Translations under genes and position numbers: made by a program
Notes under the pieces: model-generated
Seen by the model: only the letters and a program-made list of their open reading frames with translations
The model's database searches: none
Told to the model about the DNA's origin: nothing
Part shown: one piece after another, positions 31,230-39,103 of the stretch
How positions within the stretch are numbered: the stretch's first letter is position 1
How the letters are laid out: each line of letters begins with the position of its first letter
Source of the DNA: Phaeocystidibacter marisrubri
GTDB taxonomy: Bacteria > Bacteroidota > Bacteroidia > Flavobacteriales > Schleiferiaceae
Direction: 5' to 3'
Assembly (NCBI RefSeq): GCF_008933165.1
Contig: NZ_WBVQ01000002.1
Location: 271,569 to 335,568, forward strand
Length of the DNA: 64,000 nucleotides

Positions 31230-32357
31230 ATGGCAAAGCGTGATTTTTATGACATACTCGGCGTAGGCAAAAGCGCTAGTCAGGATGAGATTAAGAAGGC
31301 TTACCGAAAGTTAGCCATCAAATATCACCCTGATAAGAACCCAGACGACGCAGAAGCGGAAGCCAAGTTCAAAGAGGCGGCAGAAGCTTACGAAGTTCTT
31401 GGAAACCCCGAGAAGCGTCAGAAATACGACCAGTTTGGTCACCAAGCCTTTGGCGCCGGCGGCGGCTTTGGCGGTGGTGGTATGAACATGGACGACATCT
31501 TCAGTCATTTTGGAGACATCTTTGGCGGCGCGTTTGGCGGCGGAGGTGGATTTGGAGGCTTCGGCGGTGGCGGCGGAGGCTCTCGTCACCAACGTGGTAG
31601 CAACCTTCGCGTTCGCGTAAAACTCACTCTTGAGGATATCGCTCATGGAGTGGAGAAGAAAATCAAGATTCGTCGCGCTACAGCAGCAGATGGCGTAAGC
31701 TATAAGACTTGTTCTACTTGTCACGGTTCGGGTCAAGTACAGCGCGTTCAAAACACCATTCTCGGTCAGATGAGAACGGCTAGCGCTTGTCCTACTTGTC
31801 ATGGTACAGGTAAAACCATCGATAAGAAGCCTGCTGGCGTAGGTGCCGATGGACTTGAGAGAAAAGAAGAGACCGTTAGCATTAAAATTCCTGCAGGGGT
31901 AGTTGACGGAATGCAGTTGCGCGTGAGCGGTAAGGGGAATGCAGGCCCAATGGGAGGCCCAGCAGGCGACCTTATGGTTCTCATCGAAGAAGAGGAACAT
32001 CCAACCTTGAAGCGCGATGGTAATAACCTACATTTTGATATGTACATCACCTTCCCTACTGCTGCCATGGGAGGAAGTGTTGAAATCCCTACGATCACTG
32101 GCAAAGCCCGCGTGAAAGTTGATGCCGGTACTCAAAGTGGTAAGGTTCTCCGCTTAAAGGGTAAAGGACTTCCAAGCGTTGAGGGGTATGGAACAGGCGA
32201 CTTGCTAGTTCACCTCAATGTGTGGACTCCTAAAAACCTCTCCAGTGAAGAGAAGAAGATTCTCGAACAACTTCAAAACTCCGACAACTTCCAGCCTCAT
32301 CCTGGCAAGAATGAAAAAGGATTTTTTGAACGTGTGAAAGACATGTTTGGTCAATAA
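31230..32357 (+). CDS. dnaJ: Chaperone DnaJ lacking zinc-centre I
   Basis: A 375-residue Hsp40. The J domain (residues 1-70) has the HPD motif at 33-35; a Gly/Phe-rich segment follows (residues 75-118). The zinc domain has only two of the usual four CxxCxGxG motifs: CSTCHGSG (C161/C164) and CPTCHGTG (C187/C190). These correspond to motifs 2 and 3, which together make zinc centre II. Motifs 1 and 4, which make centre I, are replaced by [12 protein letters not shown] and [16 protein letters not shown]. The C-terminal substrate-binding and dimerisation domains are complete. I recall the same reduction in other flavobacterial DnaJ proteins. It is co-transcribed with grpE and followed by a strong terminator. 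Confidence 0.96.
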   Translation: MAKRDFYDILGVGKSASQDEIKKAYRKLAIKYHPDKNPDDAEAEAKFKEAAEAYEVLGNPEKRQKYDQFGHQAFGAGGGFGGGGMNMDDIFSHFGDIFGGAFGGGGGFGGFGGGGGGSRHQRGSNLRVRVKLTLEDIAHGVEKKIKIRRATAADGVSYKTCSTCHGSGQVQRVQNTILGQMRTASACPTCHGTGKTIDKKPAGVGADGLERKEETVSIKIPAGVVDGMQLRVSGKGNAGPMGGPAGDLMVLIEEEEHPTLKRDGNNLHFDMYITFPTAAMGGSVEIPTITGKARVKVDAGTQSGKVLRLKGKGLPSVEGYGTGDLLVHLNVWTPKNLSSEEKKILEQLQNSDNFQPHPGKNEKGFFERVKDMFGQ

Positions 32358-32387
32358 AAAAAAGCCGCTCTTAGGAGCGGCTTTTTA
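32356..32387 (+). terminator. Strong terminator after dnaJ, probably bidirectional
   Basis: AAAAAGCCGCTC-TTAG-GAGCGGCTTTTT: a perfect 12-bp stem flanked by A and T runs on both sides. It could stop dnaJ transcripts from the left and those of the minus-strand gene ending at 32434 from the right. Confidence 0.92.
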
Positions 32388-32388
32388 T

Positions 32389-32437
32389 TTGTTTGGTGAC
32401 TGATGACTGGTGTCGGTGTCTGGAGACTCATGTCTAA
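32389..32437 (-). repeat. Degenerate copy of the CACCAGACATC-type intergenic repeat
   Basis: Read on the minus strand, this stretch contains AGACATGAGTCTCCAG, ACACCGACACCAG and TCATCAGTCACC. These are recognisable relatives of the 21-bp tandem repeat at 47636-47758 (core CACCAGACATCNGTC). It lies between the dnaJ terminator and the next convergent gene. Confidence 0.5.
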
Positions 32438-34365
32438 TCTCCATTCCGTATAATCGTCACTGGCGCTTTAAAGATTACATTCACCCCCTCTTGGATGATA
32501 TAGTAATACGTACCATCAGGTAAAGGATCTCCTCCATCGCTTTGTCCGTGCCACTGGCCGTCGTATTGATCTTCGTGATATACCTCTGTACCCCAACGGT
32601 TGATGAGAATAAACTTCACACTTCTACCGCGCGTGATTTCCTCTATGACGAGATAATCATTTAGTCCATCCCCATTGGGAGTAATCACATTCTGCAAATC
32701 TGAATAATCGGGATTGGGCCAGTTTGGCGGCACCTTAATGATGAGAAGCGAATCAATCCCCTCACATCCATCTGCCGTAGTGACTTCCACGTAGTACTTT
32801 GTGGTGTCTTCCACAGGACGAGTGAGTGTATTGGGATCCGTGTAATCCGAGAAGTAAACAGGGTGATCGGCGTACCAGCGGTATCGAACCCCGCCGGATG
32901 CATCCATGGTGGCATTTTCTCCCTCATAAATGATTTGATCAGGCCCTGCATCTACCACTTGATTGAATCGAACAATCTCTATGGTATCTACAATGGAATC
33001 CACACAAGTACTGGATTTCATCACTACTGTTACTGGATACTTCCCTGGTAACGGCCAAGTGATAGCCGGAGGGAATGCACCTTGGAAGTAGGTGATATTC
33101 GGCGCTGGATTACCACCAAAATACCATTCAAAAGTGGGGTTACGAGGAATGTTAATGCCGATGGCTCCGAAATAAATTTCCTGAACTTTAAAACACACAC
33201 TTCCACTTAATATCCCCCACTCCAATTCTGGATCTTCATAAACCTCAAAAACCTCAACCACCGTATCTGAACAACTTGTTCCTGGGTTCGCAATCAGCGT
33301 CACGTTATAAATGCCAGGTCGAGGGAAAGTATATGTTGGACTCATGGACCAAGAGGTATCGTTCACAGAAGTCGTATCCCCAAAATCCCAAAAAAGCGTA
33401 GTGGCATTGGCACTGGATTGATTGGTAAATGTGATTGTTCTACCCGCACAATAGAGTGAACTATCTTCGGCTTGAGTCACCATATCACTCACCACATTCC
33501 GCACACAACTGCTCACATTGAATTGAAAATCCCGACGAACTGTCGTTTCAAAAGTGCCATTCTTATAACTCGACACACATATTCCTACCACGTATTGTCC
33601 GAGAAGATTAGCCTCTCCTGTAATCAATCCCGTGTTTGGATCGATGGTAATCTGAGGACTACTTGGAATAGGATTGTCGAATGTTTGAGGAGCGTTGAAC
33701 GGAATCTTTTGATACGGCGGAGGACCAGGAGTTGGAGCCGGGTTATTCGGCGCACCTCCATGGAGAATCTCACAAAACTCGTAATACAGAGAATCTCCGT
33801 CTATATCTGTAGCCGAAGCATCAATACTCAAGGGCTCATTCAAACAAATAACCACAGGTGGGGTATTGGCAAATGAAGGTGCATTTGCACATGGGTCGTT
33901 TGGAGGAACATTGATGGTATAGGTATTCCCCCAGTTGCCCGGAGTGGGAATGTTAGAGATGGAGCTATTACGGCAACAACGCTGATAAGTGATTACATAT
34001 CCATTCGGTGAAGAAGGTAAGTTCACGGATGCCACATATTCGGTATACTCGATACACAGTCCGGCTGGCACCGTTAAACACGGATCACCTAAGTTGAGGG
34101 GTACATTTTGAACATTACCATGTGTGACTCCACTGATGGATTTCACCGTTGCATTCGTAATGGCGTCAAAAACCATGATGGTAATGGAGCCGTCAAAGCC
34201 AGCACCTCCGCCTGCACAGTCTCGATAGATGCGCAAGGTGACTTCATAGTTGCCTCCTCCTGTACATTCATAGGATATTTCACCACCTACTAGGTGGGCC
34301 GCTTTCGAAGTAAACGAAAGAGTAAAAAAGCAAATCCATAGCAGTACATTCTGGGCTCTAACCAT
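32434..34365 (-). CDS. Type B T9SS cargo protein with PKD domain (gliding-motility-associated C-terminal domain)
   Basis: A 643-residue secreted protein with signal peptide (VLLWICFFTLSFTSKA). The mature N-terminal module starts AHLVGGEISYECTGGG, with RIYRDCAGG, YQRCCRNSS and DIDGDSLYYEF; it matches the module of the two type A proteins at 22.4-25.3 kb. A PKD-like domain follows (TFTNQSSANATTLFWDFGD ... TYTFPRPGIYNVTLI, ~residues 305-380). An MBG-like segment (GPDQIIYEGENATMDASGG ... VEDTTKYYVEV) is near-duplicated in the protein at 36023-38146. The end (NVITPNGDGLNDYLVIEE ... LINRWGTEVY ... GTYYYII) is a CHU_C/type B sorting signal, which typically needs a SprF-type partner. That partner gene lies just upstream. 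Confidence 0.9.
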   Translation of the reverse strand: MVRAQNVLLWICFFTLSFTSKAAHLVGGEISYECTGGGNYEVTLRIYRDCAGGGAGFDGSITIMVFDAITNATVKSISGVTHGNVQNVPLNLGDPCLTVPAGLCIEYTEYVASVNLPSSPNGYVITYQRCCRNSSISNIPTPGNWGNTYTINVPPNDPCANAPSFANTPPVVICLNEPLSIDASATDIDGDSLYYEFCEILHGGAPNNPAPTPGPPPYQKIPFNAPQTFDNPIPSSPQITIDPNTGLITGEANLLGQYVVGICVSSYKNGTFETTVRRDFQFNVSSCVRNVVSDMVTQAEDSSLYCAGRTITFTNQSSANATTLFWDFGDTTSVNDTSWSMSPTYTFPRPGIYNVTLIANPGTSCSDTVVEVFEVYEDPELEWGILSGSVCFKVQEIYFGAIGINIPRNPTFEWYFGGNPAPNITYFQGAFPPAITWPLPGKYPVTVVMKSSTCVDSIVDTIEIVRFNQVVDAGPDQIIYEGENATMDASGGVRYRWYADHPVYFSDYTDPNTLTRPVEDTTKYYVEVTTADGCEGIDSLLIIKVPPNWPNPDYSDLQNVITPNGDGLNDYLVIEEITRGRSVKFILINRWGTEVYHEDQYDGQWHGQSDGGDPLPDGTYYYIIQEGVNVIFKAPVTIIRNGD

Positions 34366-34388
34366 GAGGGAGAGGGGTTTTTATTAGC

Positions 34389-34424
34389 CAAAAAAAGGGC
34401 CGCTTATACATAAACGGCCCTTTA
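34389..34424 (-). terminator. Terminator after the PorP/SprF-SPOR gene
   Basis: Minus strand: AAAGGGCCG and CGGCCCTTT form the stem around a ~12-base loop, followed by a T run (As at 34390-34396 on the plus strand). It sits between the sprF-like gene and the downstream cargo gene, so that gene may be expressed at a reduced level or from its own promoter. Confidence 0.8.
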
Positions 34425-34459
34425 GTCAATTCATAATCACTTTGTGTTTGGAGTGCAGA

Positions 34460-36016
34460 TTACTCTACAATCTTAATCCACAAACGACCATCATATCGTC
34501 CATTTAAGTTAGATGATTTCGCGTTGTCTGCACTGTTGTAATCATTGAATCTCAATAGATATACATAGTACATGTTGTTGACAGAGTCTTTGAAGATATT
34601 CACTTGCAATCCTTGACCCTGTAAACGCTCCATCAATCTACGGGCGTTGTTTTCATTTCCAAATACACCAGCTGTAACATAGTAGCCCGGTGATCCCGGA
34701 GCATAGCTTCCAGGAAGACTTTCGGTAGGGAATCCACCATTCTCAGTGCCTCCTGTGCCGGTTGTTTCACCAGTACGTGGATTGGTGGTACCAGGTTGCC
34801 CAGAAGTTCCCGGTTGACCCGAAGTTCCTGGTTGACCAGTTGCACCTGGTTGTCCCGTTGCACCCGGTTGTCTGCCGTCAGCACCTTGCTGCCCCGTTCT
34901 GCCTGGTTGTCCTGCTGTACCTTGACCATCACCTTGTTGACCCGGAACTGAAAGCGTCATTCCGTCAACCATTTCTTCGAGTTGACGCTTATTCTGAGCT
35001 TCCATTTCTTCCTTGAACTCTTCGAAGCGCTCTCTGAGTTCTTCGTCCATATCTTCCTTCTGACTGCGTTGGCTAGCCTTAATTCGGTTGATATCATTTT
35101 CGAGGCGTTCCATCTCGCGGTTCGAACCAAAGCGGTACGTCAAGATAAACTCATGAGAAGTTCCCAACTGAGAACCGTAAGTGTTGGTGCTGAAATCGTA
35201 TGCATAACCCACACTCAATTGCTCTGTTAGGTGAACACCAATATTCGCAGTGATAGCATAGTCAGAACGGAACATAGCTCCGATATAACCGTAGTCTTTC
35301 ATGTTGAACATGGCACCCGCATCAATTTGAGTTGGAACATTCGGTGCTGTACGAACCATAATCATCGGGCTCAATACACGCTTGTTTCCTTGAATCTCCC
35401 AATCGTACTGTGCGTTGAATACAAAGTGACGAATCAAACTGTACTCAACCGGACCACTGTAGTTGTTGGAATACTCAACCGGAGCTCCCAACAATTGTGG
35501 AACCGCAGCTCCTACTTGGAAGCTTCCAATGCGAAGGTTCACACCAAAGTTTAGGTCGAAATTACCGCGACGAAGATTTGGGAATAGAAGTGGATCGTAT
35601 TCCTCATGTACACGGATTTTGTCGAAATCGATGTTGTTATCCAAGTATCCAGCCGCCAAACCGAAACTCAAAGAGTTTTTGTCAGATAGGCGAACATGGT
35701 AGGCATAAGAGCCATAGATGGCGATGCGTTGGATAATATCTGTGCGGTCTTGATACCCGTAAATACTGTATCCAACCTTTTCACGATTCAACGCTCCATT
35801 AAGCGTGATGGCAGAAGTTTCTGGACCACCTTCAATGCCTGACCACTGACGACGGTGCATCATGCTGGCCTCCGTTACCCCCGTAGAGCCCGATTGAGCA
35901 GGGTTGTAAATAAATGGAGTGAAGAAGTAGTTGCTGTAGAGTGGAATTTGCTGAGCCTGCGATGCAGTTCCCATCACCAATCCCAATGTGAGCGTAAGTA
36001 AATATGACTTTTTCAT
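34460..36016 (-). CDS. PorP/SprF-family outer-membrane protein fused to a coiled coil, GQPG repeats and a SPOR domain
   Basis: A 518-residue protein. Residues 1-22 are a signal peptide ending SQAQ. Residues ~23-298 are a PorP/SprF domain (IPLYSNYFFTPFIYNPAQSGS ... GYAYDFSTN ... HEFILTYRFG), an outer-membrane protein associated with T9SS and with secretion of type B cargo. Residues ~300-350 form a charged coiled coil (REMERLENDINRIKASQ ... EEFKEEMEAQNKRQ). Residues ~356-412 are collagen-like GQPGxTG repeats. Residues ~443-518 form a SPOR-like domain (GYYVTAGVFGNENNARRLMERLQ ... YYVYLLRFNDYNSA ... GRLWIKIVE) that would bind peptidoglycan. Typical SprF proteins are about 310-340 residues, so the extension is unusual. 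It starts 6 bases after a type B cargo gene and is probably that gene's secretion partner. Confidence 0.9.
   Translation of the reverse strand: MKKSYLLTLTLGLVMGTASQAQQIPLYSNYFFTPFIYNPAQSGSTGVTEASMMHRRQWSGIEGGPETSAITLNGALNREKVGYSIYGYQDRTDIIQRIAIYGSYAYHVRLSDKNSLSFGLAAGYLDNNIDFDKIRVHEEYDPLLFPNLRRGNFDLNFGVNLRIGSFQVGAAVPQLLGAPVEYSNNYSGPVEYSLIRHFVFNAQYDWEIQGNKRVLSPMIMVRTAPNVPTQIDAGAMFNMKDYGYIGAMFRSDYAITANIGVHLTEQLSVGYAYDFSTNTYGSQLGTSHEFILTYRFGSNREMERLENDINRIKASQRSQKEDMDEELRERFEEFKEEMEAQNKRQLEEMVDGMTLSVPGQQGDGQGTAGQPGRTGQQGADGRQPGATGQPGATGQPGTSGQPGTSGQPGTTNPRTGETTGTGGTENGGFPTESLPGSYAPGSPGYYVTAGVFGNENNARRLMERLQGQGLQVNIFKDSVNNMYYVYLLRFNDYNSADNAKSSNLNGRYDGRLWIKIVE
34784..34945 (-). repeat. Collagen-like GQPG repeat region within the SprF-SPOR gene
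   Basis: This segment encodes about nine imperfect copies of a Gly-Gln-Pro-Gly-x-Thr/Ser-like unit, with an 18-bp period best seen at 34784-34870. The last five units (GQPGATGQPGATGQPGTSG onward) are nearly identical, so copy-number change by slippage is plausible. It links the coiled coil to the SPOR domain. Confidence 0.8.
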
Positions 36017-36022
36017 AGCGGC

Positions 36023-38146
36023 TTAGTCGTTATTGCGAATGAGAGTGATAGGTCCTTTGAAGCGTACTTCATCACCGCATGTTAATAGGAAGTAGTACGT
36101 ACCATCAGACAACTCATCGCCGCCATCATTGGTTCCACTCCATCCGTTTGAGTAATTCTCTTCAGTGTACACTGTGGCACCCCATCGGTTCATGATGGTC
36201 AATTCACAGTTGTCGGTCTTAATCACCTCGCTCAAATCGAGATAATCATTAATACCGTCACCGTTAGGAGTCATTACGTTTTGAACATTGCTCAAGTTCG
36301 GATTACCTCCAAATGGATCTTCAACATAAACCATCATGGAATCAATCGCCGTACAGCCATTTGCTCCGGTCACTTCAACATAATACTTGGTTGTATCCTC
36401 CACTGGACGAGAGAGCGTATTCGGATCTCTATCATCACTGAAGTAAACAGGCTTATCCGCATACCATCTGTACGTCACACCACCTGAAGCGGCCATCTGT
36501 ACATTGTCGCCAATACCAATGGTTTGATCTGGACCAGCGCTGGCATTAACTACCAACGGGTAAACAACCAAAGTATCGTAATATCTACAATGATTAACAC
36601 CTTGTGACTGTACCCACATCGAACCTGGAGTGCTTACATATCGGCTCTGACCAATAAATCCGTCAGACCAAGTGTACTGCAAACCATTACCGTTTACTGC
36701 TACGAGTACAGAGTCACCTGGACAAAGTGCCACAGAATCACCCGGTAAGAATTGGAAGAATGGATTCGGAACCACATTCACTTGAATTGGCACCGACCAA
36801 TAGGTACAGGTAAAGTTGTCAATTCGAAGTCGATATACAGCTGAATCAGGAACCAGAGCTGTGTCTACTTGTAGTTCTGGCAAAGTATCATTGATCAAAT
36901 TCTGCCATGAATTCCCCAATGGATATTGCACTTGCCACTGGTAGTGATAATCTGAACCTCCAATAGTATTGGCGCGGAAGAGAATACTGTCTTCAATACA
37001 GATAGTAGTTGGTGCACTAGTTTCACCTGGCCATGGAATGGCACTAAAATCTACATCTGGAATCGTATCCATAAAGAAGTAGCGAGGGAATTCTGAAACA
37101 GCGACACAACCTGAATTCAATTCTGTTACTTCTAAGTAGAACCTCATGTAATTAGGTACTACCGATTGATTGACAATGTCTGAAGTAATCCAGATACTAT
37201 CGTTCATTCCTCCCTTAATAGGCACGAGAGAATCGAAACCCATCGCATTGACAGAATCTCTCAACCAGCGATATTGGTAATCCTCAACCAGTGGGAAAGC
37301 TTCTGGCAATCCGTAAAGAAGCACTGAATCTGCTTCACAGAATTGGATACTATCGATTAACAAGTTGGCAGGATCATCCAACACTTCTACCCAAGGAGAA
37401 ATTTGAGTTTGAATAACAGGCGCAGGAATGTAATTCAGAATCAATTGATGTTCTGAAGTACCCGGACAAACCGGCCCTGAGCTCACTTCTACGTAGTAAT
37501 CACCTGGAGCATAAACCACCAATGAATCCAGACGATCATCCGTTCTACCCGGCTGGGCAATGCGAACTGGAACACCGTTCAAGTACCACTGGTAATTGAA
37601 ACCCGGGTTGGCATATAAAATCACGGTATCTGTTGTACATCTACCCCAGTCCGTTGTATCGCCTGGCGTATACACGTTGTCGAAACCACCTCGGATGGAA
37701 TCGATGCTCGCCGGGATGGTAACGTTCACAGCAACTTCGAATACGTTGTTACTGATGGTAGCAGGGTTATCCGACTCGATTCGAATGGAGTACGTACCAT
37801 TCGTAGTAATCGTTTCCGGAATAATCACCGTCAGTTGCTTGGTACCAGCATCATTCGTATCCGATGCAGGAAAACCTGTGTTGGGAATCCACTTAGCAAT
37901 CGGCAACTCCTCCGTTGCAGCATTTGTGAAATCCGCGGTTGCCGCATTTCCCGGGGTAAGGAATACTGAAAAACTGTTGTTTGCTAGATAGGTTGGAAAA
38001 ACCGTTAGCGTCATTGTGAGAGAATCTCCTGTACACACCGAAGCGTTAGGAGTTTGCGTAAATTGAGTGGCTTGGCCGAATGAAGCTGTGCCCGCCATAC
38101 TCATGATAGCTATAAATAGCCATCGCAGTTGTAGTGGTAATTTCAT
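36023..38146 (-). CDS. Large type B T9SS cargo protein (gliding-motility-associated C-terminal domain)
   Basis: A 707-residue secreted protein. Start ATG 38144-38146 (MKLPLQLRWLFIAIMSMAG, signal peptide ending ASFGQ) is preferred over an ATG 14 codons upstream that has no leader. The middle is a chain of Ig-like/MBG-like beta domains with regularly spaced Cys (VCTGDSLTMTL, CPGTSEHQLIL, CEADSVLLYG, CIEDSILFRA, CPGDSVLVAVNG). The last ~160 residues (GPDQTIGIGDN ... YRWYADKPVYFSD, then NVMTPNGDGINDYLDLSE ... MNRWGATVYTEE) closely match the end of the protein at 32434-34365. The terminal domain is a CHU_C/type B T9SS signal. A surface adhesin or motility role is inferred from architecture only. 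Confidence 0.9.
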   Translation of the reverse strand: MKLPLQLRWLFIAIMSMAGTASFGQATQFTQTPNASVCTGDSLTMTLTVFPTYLANNSFSVFLTPGNAATADFTNAATEELPIAKWIPNTGFPASDTNDAGTKQLTVIIPETITTNGTYSIRIESDNPATISNNVFEVAVNVTIPASIDSIRGGFDNVYTPGDTTDWGRCTTDTVILYANPGFNYQWYLNGVPVRIAQPGRTDDRLDSLVVYAPGDYYVEVSSGPVCPGTSEHQLILNYIPAPVIQTQISPWVEVLDDPANLLIDSIQFCEADSVLLYGLPEAFPLVEDYQYRWLRDSVNAMGFDSLVPIKGGMNDSIWITSDIVNQSVVPNYMRFYLEVTELNSGCVAVSEFPRYFFMDTIPDVDFSAIPWPGETSAPTTICIEDSILFRANTIGGSDYHYQWQVQYPLGNSWQNLINDTLPELQVDTALVPDSAVYRLRIDNFTCTYWSVPIQVNVVPNPFFQFLPGDSVALCPGDSVLVAVNGNGLQYTWSDGFIGQSRYVSTPGSMWVQSQGVNHCRYYDTLVVYPLVVNASAGPDQTIGIGDNVQMAASGGVTYRWYADKPVYFSDDRDPNTLSRPVEDTTKYYVEVTGANGCTAIDSMMVYVEDPFGGNPNLSNVQNVMTPNGDGINDYLDLSEVIKTDNCELTIMNRWGATVYTEENYSNGWSGTNDGGDELSDGTYYFLLTCGDEVRFKGPITLIRNND

Positions 38147-38300
38147 CGAATAGGGTTTATTCAGCGTGCAAATTAATGCATTTACCACTCTTATAATAAT
38201 ATGTTTCCATAAGGTTTCCTGTCGATTGGTAAATGTTGATTGTGAATGTTTGATTGTGCAACTTTGTTGATTATACGTTAAGAACTTAGTTACGGTTGGT

Positions 38301-38660
38301 ATGGTTTCAAAAAATTCGAGAATTCGCGCATTTGGCGTAGCCTTTAAAGGACTATTCTCCCTTTTTCGCGAATTTCACTTTAAAATCCACATCACCGCTC
38401 TCTTAACGGTCATTGTTGCCGGGTTCTACTTTCACATTAGTTCAGCTCACTGGGTTAATATTTTACTTATTTCCGCATTGGTGCTTTCGCTTGAAGCCGT
38501 TAACTCCGCTATCGAAAACCTCGCCGACGCTGTACATCCCGATCGCCATCCCCTTATTGGAAAATGTAAGGATATTGCTGCAGGAGCCGTTCTCATAGCG
38601 GCTATCTTTGCAGTGGCCATTGCCGCTATTATTTTCACACCCTACATTGTAGAAGCATGA
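38301..38660 (+). CDS. dgkA: Diacylglycerol kinase (DgkA family)
   Basis: A 119-residue inner-membrane enzyme that phosphorylates lipid substrates, either diacylglycerol as in E. coli or undecaprenol as in some Gram-positives. Three transmembrane helices are visible (ITALLTVIVAGFYFHI; WVNILLISALVLSLEAVNSAIENLAD; KDIAAGAVLIAAIFAVAIAAIIF). The active-site signature EAVNSAIENLADAVHPDRHPLIGKCKDIAAGAV is intact, with the catalytic Glu in SLEAVNSAIE. Its stop overlaps the start of the next gene (ATGA). Confidence 0.93.
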   Translation: MVSKNSRIRAFGVAFKGLFSLFREFHFKIHITALLTVIVAGFYFHISSAHWVNILLISALVLSLEAVNSAIENLADAVHPDRHPLIGKCKDIAAGAVLIAAIFAVAIAAIIFTPYIVEA

Positions 38661-39103
38661 ATTACACCGACATACTGAACCACGTACGAGAGATCATTCA
38701 AACCGAGGGTCAAAGTGGACTTAAAAATGTTTGTGAGACGCTTAAGTCGAGTGTTCGATATTACAACTGGGTCGGCATTTACTACATGAACGACGTCACA
38801 CAAATCTTGGAAATTGGTCCCTACGCTGGAGCCGAAACTGAACACACTCGCATTCCTTATGGCAAGGGAATCTGCGGTCAGGTGGCCGTATCTGGAGAGA
38901 CCTTTACTGTTCAAGATGTAAGTGAGCAAGACAATTACATCGCTTGCAGCATTGAGACGAAATCGGAAATTGTGGTTCCCATCCACAAGGGGCAAAAGCT
39001 AGTTGCCCAACTGGACATCGACTCTCATTACGCATCTCCTTTCACCAGCGAAGATGAAGATTTCCTCAACGCTGTATGTGCAGAAATTGCCATGGTACTT
39101 TGA
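38657..39103 (+). CDS. GAF-domain protein similar to free-methionine-(R)-sulfoxide reductase
   Basis: A 148-residue single GAF domain: YYNWVGIYYMND, LEIGPYAGAETEHTRIPYGKGICGQVA, VQDVSEQDNYIACSIETKSEIVVPI and AQLDIDSHYASPFTSEDEDFL. The blocks and spacing follow fRMsr (MsrC), which reduces free methionine-R-sulfoxide. Of the three family cysteines, two are kept (C73 in GICG, C97 in YIACS); the first, before the RIP motif, is replaced by Glu/His. Activity is therefore plausible with a C73-C97 disulfide but not assured. It overlaps dgkA by 4 bases. Confidence 0.82.
   Translation: MNYTDILNHVREIIQTEGQSGLKNVCETLKSSVRYYNWVGIYYMNDVTQILEIGPYAGAETEHTRIPYGKGICGQVAVSGETFTVQDVSEQDNYIACSIETKSEIVVPIHKGQKLVAQLDIDSHYASPFTSEDEDFLNAVCAEIAMVL

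Noticed and set aside
34762-35016. Plus-strand frame opposite the GQPG repeats (hydrophobic Val/His/Leu-rich)
   Set aside because: It mirrors the repetitive codons of the SprF-SPOR gene; its composition is an artefact of the repeat.
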